Assembly: GCA_016714895.1 (NCBI GenBank)
Contig: JADKBV010000008.1
Location: forward strand, 1 to 64,000
Direction of reading: 5' to 3'
Origin: Saprospiraceae bacterium
Lineage (GTDB): Bacteria > Bacteroidota > Bacteroidia > Chitinophagales > Saprospiraceae
DNA: 64,000 bases
Shown piece after piece: positions 11,130 through 20,002 of the stretch. Both the position numbers and the translations under genes were made by a program. Positions within the stretch are counted from its first letter, which is position 1. Each line of letters opens with the position of its first letter. Under the pieces are notes generated by a model. That model worked only from the letters and a program-made list of their open reading frames with translations, did not search any database and had not been told where the DNA came from.

Positions 11130-14100
11130 ATGAAACAACCCATAGACAATATTTGGATAGGCCAAAAGGATTTGGAACAAGATATCGAATTCTTAAAAGA
11201 AGCTACCCAGGAAGTTTCGCCTTCAGCACTTACAACAGGTGAAATGACAGAACACTTGTCAGGTAACAGAAGAGATTTTCTTAAATTCCTGGGTTTCGGA
11301 CTTGGTGCTGCAACAGTGGCTGCAGGATGTGATATTCCTGTAAAAAGAGCCATTCCTTATGTAGTTAAACCTGAAGAAATCGTCCCGGGCGTAGCTAATT
11401 ATTATGCTTCGACCTTCGTAAATGGTGGCGACTATTGTTCGATTCTCGTAAAAACACGTGAAGGTCGTCCGATCAAAATAGAAGGTAATGATTTATCTCC
11501 AGTAACAAAAGGGGGTACTTCGGCCAGAGCACAAGCTGCCGTTTTGAGTTTGTATGATACCCACAGGATTTCAGGCCCGAAAATGAAATCTGACAAAGGT
11601 TGGAATGATACCTCCTGGGAAGATCTGGACAAAATGGTCATGACCACAATTCAGGCATCTTCCAATATCCGAATCATCGGGAATACCAATATGAGCCCGA
11701 GTTCCAACAAAACATTGGCAGAGTTTACAGCAAAATATCCTAATGCCAAAGTAGTAACGTATGATCCGGTATCCTACAGTGCTATTCTGGAAGCAAATAG
11801 TTTAAACTTTGGTAAAAAGTCACTTCCTTCTTACCATTTTGATAAAGCAAATGTCATTGTCTCTTTTAACGCAGACTTTTTAGGAACCTGGATTTCCCCG
11901 ATAGAATTTGCGGGTGACTACATCAAAAACAGAAAAATTGATGACGTTACCAAAGCAAAAATGTCCAGACACATTCAGGTTGAAAGTCATATGTCACTGA
12001 CCGGTTCAAATGCTGACAACAGGATTTTGGTTAAACCATCAGAACAAGGAGTAGCTATAGCGGCATTATATAATAGTATTGTAGGCGGTAGTATGTCGAC
12101 TTCAGGTCTGAATGATAAAGCGAAAAAAGCATTATCGAAAATTGCCGAAGAGCTAAAAGCTGCTCAGGGTGCTGCACTTGTGGTTTCATCCTCAAATGTA
12201 GTAGCTGAACAATTGATGGTAAATGCCATCAACAATGTATTGGGAAGTTACGGTACCACCATCAACATGGGTGTGACATCTCAACAAGCTCAGGGAAGCG
12301 ATGCTGACTTTGCAGCACTGGTCAATGAAATGAAAGCGGGAAGTGTGGACATGGTCATTATTATGAATGCCAATCCGGTTTATGATGCGCCTATGGCATC
12401 TGCTTTCTCCGCAGCCTTTGGAAAAGTCAAAAATAAGTTGTCCTTCAACACAACCGTTGATGAAACAACAGATAAATGTGATATCATAGCTCCAAACCAC
12501 CATTTTCTGGAAAGCTGGGGAGATGTGGAAGTTAAACAAGGCCACTATACCTTGATTCAACCGACCATTGCTCCTTTATTTAATACAAGACAAGCTGAAT
12601 TGTCGTTATTAAAATGGTCAGAAAGTGCTTCTGTTGATTTTACAAATCCGCAACCATATTACGAATATGTAAAAAATAATTGGAAAAATACCGTTTTTGC
12701 AAATCAAAGTGCGGTATCCTCCTTCACAACATTCTGGGATTCTTGTGTACATGATGGCGTGTTTAACAGTGCCGGTACATCATCTTCTTCTTTCACATCA
12801 GTCAACATCCCTTCAGATTACACCAAACCTTCAGGAAAAGAACTGGAAATTTCATTTTACGAAACAGTACAGTTAGGAAACGGTCAATATGCCGGAAATC
12901 CTTGGTTGATGGAAATGCCTGATCCTGTTAACCGGACCAACTGGGGCAACTATCTGGCAGTTCCTGTCAATTTTGATGGTGTGAGTAAGATGGTTGGTTT
13001 TCAGAATCTTAAGGATGGAGAATTGGTTGAATTGACAATCGGTGATTCAAAATATACTGTGCCTGTCATTCAGCAATTCGGCCAGATGCCCGGAACAGTA
13101 GCAATAGCTTTGGGCTATGGCAGAACGCATGCCGGAATCACAGGTCAAAATGTTGGTATTAATGTAAACAATGACCTTACTTATGTTAACGGGTATCGTC
13201 AAAACTATAGCAGTAATGTTGCCGTAAGCACAAAAATAGGTAAAGAAAAAGACTTTTCTTGTGTTCAGTATCACCATACCATAGGTGTAAAAGCAGTGGA
13301 TACGGAATCCGGAAAAGAAATCAACGCAGACGAAGCAGCATTGGTGTTTTTTGATTATTTCACCGGAGCAAAAGGATTTCAGGGAGCATTGACTGATAGA
13401 TCTGTGGTGTATACCGCGCATGTTAATGACCTGAAAAACAGTATTGAGGGTCTGACCAAAAAGCGAAAACATGCCCAGCACCTGAATGAACAACAGATTT
13501 ACGCTGGGTTTGACCACAATTATAAATTGGGACATCACTGGGGAATGCACGTTGATCTCAATGCCTGTATAGGATGCGGCGCTTGTACTGTCGCTTGTAT
13601 GGCTGAAAATAATGTACCTGTCGTTGGTAAACATGAGGTTGCTATCCACCATGAGATGGCCTGGTTAAGAATTGACAGATATTATTACGGAGATATTGAA
13701 AGTCCTAATACGATCTACCAACCAATGATGTGTCAGCATTGTGATAATGCTCCATGTGAGAATGTTTGTCCGGTAAATGCTTCCAACCACTCTTCAGAGG
13801 GATTAAACCAAATGGCATACAACAGATGTATTGGTACAAGATATTGTGCAAACAACTGTCCTTATAAAGTAAGAAGATTTAACTGGTTGGATTACACAAC
13901 AGCAGACATCTTCCCGGGTAATCAGCCAAAACTTGCTGATGAAAATATTCCTTTCGGGGCAGACAATCTTACCAGAATGGTACTCAACCCTGATGTAACA
14001 GTCAGATCAAGAGGAGTTATTGAAAAATGTAGTTTCTGTGTTCAAAGAATTCAGGAAGGTAAATTGGCTGCTAAAGTTGAAGGCAGAGAATTGATGGATG

Positions 14101-14297
14101 CAGATGTCAAAACAGCTTGTCAGACATCATGTCCTACCGGAGCGATTACCTTTGGGGATATGAACAACAAAAAAGACATGTTAAGTAGTAAGTTGGAGTC
14201 ACCTTTAAATTATATAGCTTTGGAAGAGATCAACGTGAGATCTTCAGTGACCTATACCATGAAGGTGAATAACAGAGATAGTGCACTTGATGCATAA
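11130..14297 (+). CDS. actB: Alternative complex III iron-sulfur subunit ActB
   Basis: A 1,055-residue periplasmic protein combining a molybdopterin-oxidoreductase-like domain (without obvious cofactor function in this family) with a ferredoxin-like domain. Near residue 48 the sequence NRRDFLKFLGFGLGAA followed by AAGC resembles a Tat signal with a lipoprotein-type cysteine. The C-terminal part, from about residue 805, carries four cysteine groups: CIGCGACTVAC, CQHCDNAPCENVC, CIGTRYCANNC, and CSFC paired with CQTSC, as expected for three or four Fe-S clusters. It passes electrons between the quinol site and the hemes of ActA/ActE. Length fits the fused actB1-B2 form. It sits 40 bp after actA and 31 bp before actC. 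A 201-codon open frame antisense to it has no supporting features. Confidence 0.93.
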   Translation: MKQPIDNIWIGQKDLEQDIEFLKEATQEVSPSALTTGEMTEHLSGNRRDFLKFLGFGLGAATVAAGCDIPVKRAIPYVVKPEEIVPGVANYYASTFVNGGDYCSILVKTREGRPIKIEGNDLSPVTKGGTSARAQAAVLSLYDTHRISGPKMKSDKGWNDTSWEDLDKMVMTTIQASSNIRIIGNTNMSPSSNKTLAEFTAKYPNAKVVTYDPVSYSAILEANSLNFGKKSLPSYHFDKANVIVSFNADFLGTWISPIEFAGDYIKNRKIDDVTKAKMSRHIQVESHMSLTGSNADNRILVKPSEQGVAIAALYNSIVGGSMSTSGLNDKAKKALSKIAEELKAAQGAALVVSSSNVVAEQLMVNAINNVLGSYGTTINMGVTSQQAQGSDADFAALVNEMKAGSVDMVIIMNANPVYDAPMASAFSAAFGKVKNKLSFNTTVDETTDKCDIIAPNHHFLESWGDVEVKQGHYTLIQPTIAPLFNTRQAELSLLKWSESASVDFTNPQPYYEYVKNNWKNTVFANQSAVSSFTTFWDSCVHDGVFNSAGTSSSSFTSVNIPSDYTKPSGKELEISFYETVQLGNGQYAGNPWLMEMPDPVNRTNWGNYLAVPVNFDGVSKMVGFQNLKDGELVELTIGDSKYTVPVIQQFGQMPGTVAIALGYGRTHAGITGQNVGINVNNDLTYVNGYRQNYSSNVAVSTKIGKEKDFSCVQYHHTIGVKAVDTESGKEINADEAALVFFDYFTGAKGFQGALTDRSVVYTAHVNDLKNSIEGLTKKRKHAQHLNEQQIYAGFDHNYKLGHHWGMHVDLNACIGCGACTVACMAENNVPVVGKHEVAIHHEMAWLRIDRYYYGDIESPNTIYQPMMCQHCDNAPCENVCPVNASNHSSEGLNQMAYNRCIGTRYCANNCPYKVRRFNWLDYTTADIFPGNQPKLADENIPFGADNLTRMVLNPDVTVRSRGVIEKCSFCVQRIQEGKLAAKVEGRELMDADVKTACQTSCPTGAITFGDMNNKKDMLSSKLESPLNYIALEEINVRSSVTYTMKVNNRDSALDA

Positions 14298-14328
14298 TTT
14301 TATTAAGATTTAAAACAAAATACAGATA

Positions 14329-15729
14329 ATGAGCGCTGTTGTAAGTCCAATCAGAAGACCGTTAATCACAGGTAATAAAACGTACCACCAGATTACGGAA
14401 GATTTGATTTCACCAACTGAAAAGGCACCCACAAGAGCCTGGACCATCGGATTAATAATTTCGGTGGCTGTTCTTTCCTACGGTGTTTTTTGTATCCTTT
14501 GGACCATTTACGTGGGAATCGGTAGTTGGAATCTAAACAGAACCGTAAACTGGGGATGGGATATAACCAATTTCGTTTGGTGGATCGGTATCGGTCACGC
14601 AGGAACCTTAATTTCCGCTATCTTGTTGCTATTCAGACAGAAATGGAGAACAGGTGTAAACAGAGCTGCTGAGGCGATGACAATTTTTGCGGTAATGTGT
14701 GCCGGTTTATTTCCATTAATACACATGGGGCGTATTTGGTTGGCTATGTTTATATTGCCTTATCCAAACACAAGAGGTCCGTTATGGCCAAATTTTAATT
14801 CACCGTTGTTATGGGACGTTTTTGCGATTTCGACTTATCTTACGGTTTCGTTATTATTTTGGTACACAGGTTTGGTTCCGGATTTTGCTACAGTGAGAGA
14901 CAGAGCCAAAGGTATGAGAAGAAAGATTTATAACTTTTTGTCTTTCGGTTGGACAGGTTCTGCAAAACATTGGCAAAGATGGGAGTCGTTATCTCTTGTT
15001 TTGGCTGGATTATCCACACCACTCGTACTTTCTGTGCATACGATCGTAAGTTTTGACTTCGCCACTTCCGTTATTCCGGGATGGCATACCACTATATTTC
15101 CTCCTTATTTTGTTGCAGGAGCTGTTTTTTCAGGTTTTGCCATGGTATTGACATTGATGATCATCACCAGAAAACTGTTGAAACTTGAAGATTATATAAC
15201 TGTCGAACATATTGAGTCGATGAACAAAGTTATATTAGTAACCGGTACGATCGTTGGAGTTGCATACCTTACAGAGTTGTTTATCGCCTGGTATTCAGGT
15301 TATGTATACGAACAGTTTGCATTTTTTAACAGAGCATTAGGACCATATTGGTGGTCATATTTTGGAATGATGTTTTGTAATGTAATATCTCCTCAGTTAT
15401 TTTGGAAAAAATCATGGAGAAGGAACATAACCCTTACTTTCCTGATGTCTATTTTTATCAATATAGGAATGTGGTTTGAGCGTTTTGTGATCATTGCCAC
15501 AACTTTGGCAAGAGATTATTTACCATCAAGCTGGGGTTTATATTCGCCATCATGGGTTGAAATAGGTATTTACATCGGAACTTTTGGTTTGTTTTTTACC
15601 TGCTACCTTATATTTACAAGAGTAGCTCCGGTAGTTGCAGTAGCTGAAGTAAAATCAGTACTTAAGACCGGTGGTAATCAGTATGTTGGTGAAAATGCCA
15701 CACACAAACATCATCACGAACATCATTGA
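14329..15729 (+). CDS. actC: Alternative complex III membrane subunit ActC, NrfD-like
   Basis: A 466-residue polytopic membrane protein of the NrfD/PsrC family, with about ten hydrophobic helices from residue 40 onward and a His-rich tail (HKHHHEHH). In alternative complex III this subunit carries the quinol-binding site facing ActB. Recognisable features include the opening PLITGNKTYHQITEDL and the stretch WDITNFVWWIGIGHAGTLIS, typical of ActC. ATG 14329 lies 31 bp after actB. Order and size match the standard cluster. No irregularities seen. Confidence 0.92.
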   Translation: MSAVVSPIRRPLITGNKTYHQITEDLISPTEKAPTRAWTIGLIISVAVLSYGVFCILWTIYVGIGSWNLNRTVNWGWDITNFVWWIGIGHAGTLISAILLLFRQKWRTGVNRAAEAMTIFAVMCAGLFPLIHMGRIWLAMFILPYPNTRGPLWPNFNSPLLWDVFAISTYLTVSLLFWYTGLVPDFATVRDRAKGMRRKIYNFLSFGWTGSAKHWQRWESLSLVLAGLSTPLVLSVHTIVSFDFATSVIPGWHTTIFPPYFVAGAVFSGFAMVLTLMIITRKLLKLEDYITVEHIESMNKVILVTGTIVGVAYLTELFIAWYSGYVYEQFAFFNRALGPYWWSYFGMMFCNVISPQLFWKKSWRRNITLTFLMSIFINIGMWFERFVIIATTLARDYLPSSWGLYSPSWVEIGIYIGTFGLFFTCYLIFTRVAPVVAVAEVKSVLKTGGNQYVGENATHKHHHEHH

Positions 15730-15762
15730 TCCTTTTATTTTTGAATAGAATAATTCTTCATA

Positions 15763-16284
15763 ATGGCAAATAATCATAAAGAAATAGTTTTTGGTCTGTA
15801 TAATGATGAGGAAGATCTGATCAGAGCAGTTAAAGAAGCTAAATCAGCACACCTTGATATTTACGATGTCTTCACACCATTCCCTTTGCATGGTTTGGAT
15901 CCGGTTTTAGGTTTGGAAGAGTCAAGATTACACATAGCAGGTTTTATCTACGGAGCTTTGGGAACATTGACTGCATTTTTGGGAATGACCTGGATTTTTA
16001 CCAAAGATTGGCCGAATGTATTTGGCGGAAAGCCGTATTGGTCAGTTCCTGCTTTTATTCCCATCACTTTTGAGTTGACCGTTCTTTTCGCAGCGATAGG
16101 TATGACTGTTACATTTTACATCATCAATGGTCTGGGACCAGGTGTTGTCAACCAACATTTGGACGACAGAATTACGGATGACAAGTTTTGCCTCGCTTTT
16201 GATAAAGGTTCAGTAAGTGAAGAAAAAGCCGTTTCATTGTTGAAACAAACAGGAGCCGTTGAAATTAATCATAAAACCTTATAA
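15763..16284 (+). CDS. actD: Alternative complex III subunit ActD (DUF3341)
   Basis: A 173-residue DUF3341 protein. The start KEIVFGLYNDEEDLIRAV and the following DVFTPFPLHGLD are characteristic of ActD, and two transmembrane helices lie at about residues 60-80 and 100-125. It packs against the membrane subunits of the complex and has no cofactor. It starts 33 bp after actC; actE follows within 12 bp. Product length is normal for the family. Confidence 0.92.
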   Translation: MANNHKEIVFGLYNDEEDLIRAVKEAKSAHLDIYDVFTPFPLHGLDPVLGLEESRLHIAGFIYGALGTLTAFLGMTWIFTKDWPNVFGGKPYWSVPAFIPITFELTVLFAAIGMTVTFYIINGLGPGVVNQHLDDRITDDKFCLAFDKGSVSEEKAVSLLKQTGAVEINHKTL

Positions 16285-16296
16285 TTGTATAGTCGT

Positions 16297-17097
16297 ATGA
16301 CACATAAAGGGAATATTTTATATGTACTGTTGGGAACATGTTTAACCATGATGTTCTCATGCCAGCAACCCGGTGGTAACACCACAGGTAGCGAATACAT
16401 GCCTGATATGGCTCACTCTGTTGCCTATGAGGCTAATACTTACGGGTATTATTACAACAACCGTTGGGGCACAGAAGATGAGTTACATAAAATGGTTCAA
16501 CCCAGAAAACCTATCAACGGATCGATAGCCAGAGGAGCAACCGGTGGTTCTGTAGGATTTACTTCTTCCATGTCACAACAAGGAATTTCTTATCAGGCGA
16601 ATGGTGCGAAACCATATTATTATGCCGATACGGAAGATGAAAGAATTCGGGCAACGAATGAAATCATAAACAATCCATATCCGATTACTGAGGCTGGTTT
16701 GGCCAAAGGTAAAAACCTTTACAACATATATTGCGGTATATGTCATGGTGAGAAAGGTGACGGAGGAGGTTATCTGGTTCGCGATAATGGAGGTAAATAC
16801 CCGGTTCAACCGGCAAATTTTATGACGGATGAGTTTGTTGCTGCTTCAAACGGAAGGTTTTATCACGGCATCATATACGGTAGAAACCTGATGTCCGGGT
16901 ATAGTGATAAGTTATCTTATGAAGAAAGATGGCAGGTAATTCATTATATCAGATCGCTTCAGGCTGAATCCAAAAAGTTGGTTTATAGTGAAAAAGCCAA
17001 TACATTAAACAGTATCGACAAACCGGCTTCTTTAATAAAGTTGGAAGCTGCCGCGACGGTTTCGGTTGATACAACCAAAGTGGAAACAATCAATTAA
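16297..17097 (+). CDS. actE: Alternative complex III subunit ActE, monoheme cytochrome c lipoprotein
   Basis: A periplasmic c-type cytochrome with one heme site (CGICHGEKGDGGG, about residue 145) and a lipoprotein signal ending LTMMFSC near residue 22, so it is probably anchored by a lipid. The start is ATG 16297; an in-frame TTG at 16285 directly abuts the actD stop but adds only four residues before this ATG. The family partner region includes YAANTYGYYYNNRWGT-like sequence and NPYPITEAGLAKGKNLY before the heme. It collects electrons from ActA and may pass them to the oxidase. The acidic/threonine-rich C-terminal tail carries no motif. Confidence 0.9.
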   Translation: MTHKGNILYVLLGTCLTMMFSCQQPGGNTTGSEYMPDMAHSVAYEANTYGYYYNNRWGTEDELHKMVQPRKPINGSIARGATGGSVGFTSSMSQQGISYQANGAKPYYYADTEDERIRATNEIINNPYPITEAGLAKGKNLYNIYCGICHGEKGDGGGYLVRDNGGKYPVQPANFMTDEFVAASNGRFYHGIIYGRNLMSGYSDKLSYEERWQVIHYIRSLQAESKKLVYSEKANTLNSIDKPASLIKLEAAATVSVDTTKVETIN

Positions 17098-17123
17098 TAA
17101 AACGGTAATACAAAGGAAATACA

Positions 17124-18431
17124 ATGAACCAATATATTTTTACGTCAAAACAACGCAATGTATTGTTTGGAGCAATGGGTATAGGCATTATTTCCATGTT
17201 GCTTACATGGATGAATGATGATGCATTCCACACCCGGTTCTGGAGTAATTTTTTGCATAATTCCGTTTTTTTTCTTGGAATCTCTGTTATGGCTGCTTTT
17301 TTTATGGCAGTGTGTGTTACGGCATATGCAGGATGGCATACAACTTTTAAAAGAGTTTGGGAAGCATACTCATCTTACATGTATGTAGGTGTGTTTTTTA
17401 TGATAATCCTAGGTTTGGGAGTTTTTATGCACTGGCACCATTTGTATCATTGGGCGGATGAGTCTTTGCTTGATCCCAATAATCCTGAATACGATAAAAT
17501 ATTGCACGGAAAATCATCATTTTTAAATAAAAACTGGTATTTATTCGGTACCATAATTGTTGTGGGTTCATGGATATTTTTTTCCAGAAAATTCAGACAA
17601 ATTTCTTTAGATGAAGATAAAAATGGTGATACATCGTACAGCCATCACAAAAATCTCAAAGTATACTCAGCTATATTTTTACCCATAGTTGGTTTTTCAA
17701 GTGCTGCTATGATCTGGCAATGGGTAATGAGTCTGGACTCACACTGGTACAGTACGTTATTCGCCTGGTATACAGCAACTAGTTGGTTTGTATCTATGAT
17801 TTCTTTGACCATTCTTTTGTTAATCTGGTTAAAATCAAACGGTTATTACAAAGAGGTAAATGATAGTCACATCCATGATTTAGGTAAATTTTTATTTGCT
17901 TTTAGTGTTTTCTGGACGTATTTATGGTTTTCACAATTTATGTTGATTTGGTACGCAAATATTGGAGAGGAGACCATTTATTTCAGAGAAAGATATGACA
18001 ACTATCCGGTTCTGTTTTTTGGTAACCTGGTAATAAACTTTTTGGTTCCGTTTCTTATTTTGATGAGAAATGATACAAAGAGAAAATTCGGTTCAGTAGG
18101 ATTGGTTTCCATCATTTTACTTTTAGGCCATTGGGTGGATTTTTTCCTGATGATCAAACCGGCAGCATTGATAACAGCAAACCATGCATTACATAGTTTG
18201 CACTCCGGCGAACATGGAGCTGAGCACGCAGCTGATCCTCATGCTGCCCATGGTGCAGAACATGTATCCACTTTTGTGGAAGGTTTTACCATGCCTGGTC
18301 TTTTGGAATTAGGAACCTTTTTAGGTTTTCTTGGTCTTTTCCTTTTTGTTGGATTGTATTCTCTTTCTAAAGCTCCTCTTGTTCCGAAGAATGATCCTTA
18401 TTTGGAAGAGAGTTTACATCACCACGTATAA
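17124..18431 (+). CDS. actF: Alternative complex III membrane subunit ActF, NrfD-like
   Basis: A 435-residue polytopic membrane protein paralogous to ActC, with about ten helices. It contains FMHWHHLYHWADESLLDP and later FSVFWTYLWFSQFMLIWY, both typical of ActF. A His/Ala-rich loop (EHGAEHAADPHAAHGAEH) lies near residue 365 between the last helices. ActF completes alternative complex III and is proposed to contribute to proton movement; quinol binding is attributed to ActC. It begins 26 bp after actE and is followed 34 bp later by coxB, matching the act-cox supercomplex arrangement. Confidence 0.92.
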   Translation: MNQYIFTSKQRNVLFGAMGIGIISMLLTWMNDDAFHTRFWSNFLHNSVFFLGISVMAAFFMAVCVTAYAGWHTTFKRVWEAYSSYMYVGVFFMIILGLGVFMHWHHLYHWADESLLDPNNPEYDKILHGKSSFLNKNWYLFGTIIVVGSWIFFSRKFRQISLDEDKNGDTSYSHHKNLKVYSAIFLPIVGFSSAAMIWQWVMSLDSHWYSTLFAWYTATSWFVSMISLTILLLIWLKSNGYYKEVNDSHIHDLGKFLFAFSVFWTYLWFSQFMLIWYANIGEETIYFRERYDNYPVLFFGNLVINFLVPFLILMRNDTKRKFGSVGLVSIILLLGHWVDFFLMIKPAALITANHALHSLHSGEHGAEHAADPHAAHGAEHVSTFVEGFTMPGLLELGTFLGFLGLFLFVGLYSLSKAPLVPKNDPYLEESLHHHV

Positions 18432-18465
18432 AATAAACTTTACGTAATTAAGAAATATTTTTAAA

Positions 18466-19974
18466 ATGACGTATCTAATAGCATTTGGTATAGTTTTTCT
18501 CCTTGCTGTAATTGTAATTCAGATTGGAAAAGTTTCTGAATTGGCATCAAAAATAAGAGGTGAGGAAGAAGTAGAATTACAGAATAACACGACACAAGGC
18601 ATCTGGGGTATGATCTTTATGGTTGTATTTCTCGTTGGGAGTGCCGTTTCAGCGTATTATTATAAAAATTACATGTTGGGTTATGGTCCTTTGACTTCGG
18701 CTTCAGAACATGGATTTGAATTAGATAGTATATTTAATGTTACATTGATATTTACCGGAATTGTATTCGTATTGACGCATATACTTTTATTTTGGTACAC
18801 TTACAAGTATCGTCAACAAAGAGGTACTAAAGCCATATTTTTTGCCCACGATACAAAGTTGGAAATGATCTGGACTGCTGTTCCTGCAGTTGTAATGACA
18901 TTTTTGGTAGCAAGAGGTTTGGTTGCATGGAATAATATTTTCCCTACATTAACAAATGAAGATAAATATATTGAAATCGAAGCAACAGGTTATCAGTTTG
19001 CATGGGATATCAGATATCCGGGACCTGATGGTAAACTTGGAAACAAAGATTTCAGGTTAATTGACCTTGCAAAAAATAGTTTAGGTTTAGACTTTACGGA
19101 CGAACATTCTGCCGATGATGTTGTTTTGGGTGGAACAGATAAAATAGTTCTTCCTGTGGATACAACAGTAAAGGTCAGAATCACGGCTAAAGACGTTCTT
19201 CACAATTTTTATCTTCCTCATTTCAGGGTTAAAATGGATGCTGTTCCGGGTCTTCCTACATCTTTTATTTTTAAACCTGTACTTACCACAAAAGAATTCA
19301 GAGAACAATTAAGTCAATACCCTGAGTGGCAGGTCCCTGCTGATGCTAAGGATCCTGAAGGTCCGAAAAGATGGGAGGTTTTTGAATATGAGTTAGCTTG
19401 TGCCGAATTATGCGGTAAAGGTCACTATAGTATGCGACGTGTTATTGAAGTTGTGAGCAGAGATGAATATAATGCATGGATATCCCAGCAAAAATCTTTT
19501 TACATGACCAACATCAGAAATACAGAAGCTGACCCAAATAAAGGTAAAAAGTTGTTTTCTTTCGAAATTAAACAAAGAGCTGAGGAGCTTAAGGCTGAGT
19601 TTGCCAATGTATTGAGTGATTCAGCTAAAACCAATATCATTCCCCTGAAAAATGTATTTTTTGAAACCGGATCGGATAAGTTGAGCGATTTGTCAAAACA
19701 TGAACTTGACAATCTGGTTACCATTCTTAAAAACAGACCTTCCGTCAGAGTGGAATTGGCAGGTCATACAGATAATGTTGGAGATGCTGCCATGAACCTT
19801 GAGTTGTCTCAAAAACGTGCATCCGGAGTTTTAAATTATCTGGTTTCTAATGGAGTTGATGCAGGCAAACTGGTTGCAAAGGGATATGGGCAAAATAATC
19901 CTTTGGAAAGTAATGACACGCCTGAAGGCAGGGATAAAAACCGAAGAACTGAATTGAAAATCATTTCAAAATAA
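18466..19974 (+). CDS. coxB: Cytochrome c oxidase subunit II fused to a C-terminal OmpA domain
   Basis: Subunit II of the terminal oxidase, 502 residues, much longer than the usual 250-370. Hydrophobic segments lie at about 1-20, 45-67, 90-112 and 133-155. The CuA domain spans about 165-340 and keeps the ligands: His246 (DVLHNFYLPHFRVKMD), Cys312, Glu314, Cys316, His320 and Met323 in CAELCGKGHYSM. After a charged linker (about 345-390), residues 393-502 form an OmpA/MotB-type peptidoglycan-binding domain: FFETGSDKLSD, GHTDNVGDAAMN, LSQKRASGVLNYL, GYGQNNPLESNDTPEGRDKN. Asp436 and Arg451 are spaced like the Asp/Arg pair that holds diaminopimelate in OmpA domains. Both domains would be in the periplasm, so topology is consistent. 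One uninterrupted frame; no sign of an assembly join. Follows actF, precedes coxA by 28 bp. Confidence 0.93.
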   Translation: MTYLIAFGIVFLLAVIVIQIGKVSELASKIRGEEEVELQNNTTQGIWGMIFMVVFLVGSAVSAYYYKNYMLGYGPLTSASEHGFELDSIFNVTLIFTGIVFVLTHILLFWYTYKYRQQRGTKAIFFAHDTKLEMIWTAVPAVVMTFLVARGLVAWNNIFPTLTNEDKYIEIEATGYQFAWDIRYPGPDGKLGNKDFRLIDLAKNSLGLDFTDEHSADDVVLGGTDKIVLPVDTTVKVRITAKDVLHNFYLPHFRVKMDAVPGLPTSFIFKPVLTTKEFREQLSQYPEWQVPADAKDPEGPKRWEVFEYELACAELCGKGHYSMRRVIEVVSRDEYNAWISQQKSFYMTNIRNTEADPNKGKKLFSFEIKQRAEELKAEFANVLSDSAKTNIIPLKNVFFETGSDKLSDLSKHELDNLVTILKNRPSVRVELAGHTDNVGDAAMNLELSQKRASGVLNYLVSNGVDAGKLVAKGYGQNNPLESNDTPEGRDKNRRTELKIISK

Positions 19975-20002
19975 TATAGGTAACTTCTAAATCATTTGAC
20001 AA

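Noticed and set aside
13047..13652. A 201-codon open frame on the minus strand inside actB
   Set aside because: It is antisense to a strongly conserved gene, has no recognisable content and no promoter or start context; it follows from the base pattern of actB.
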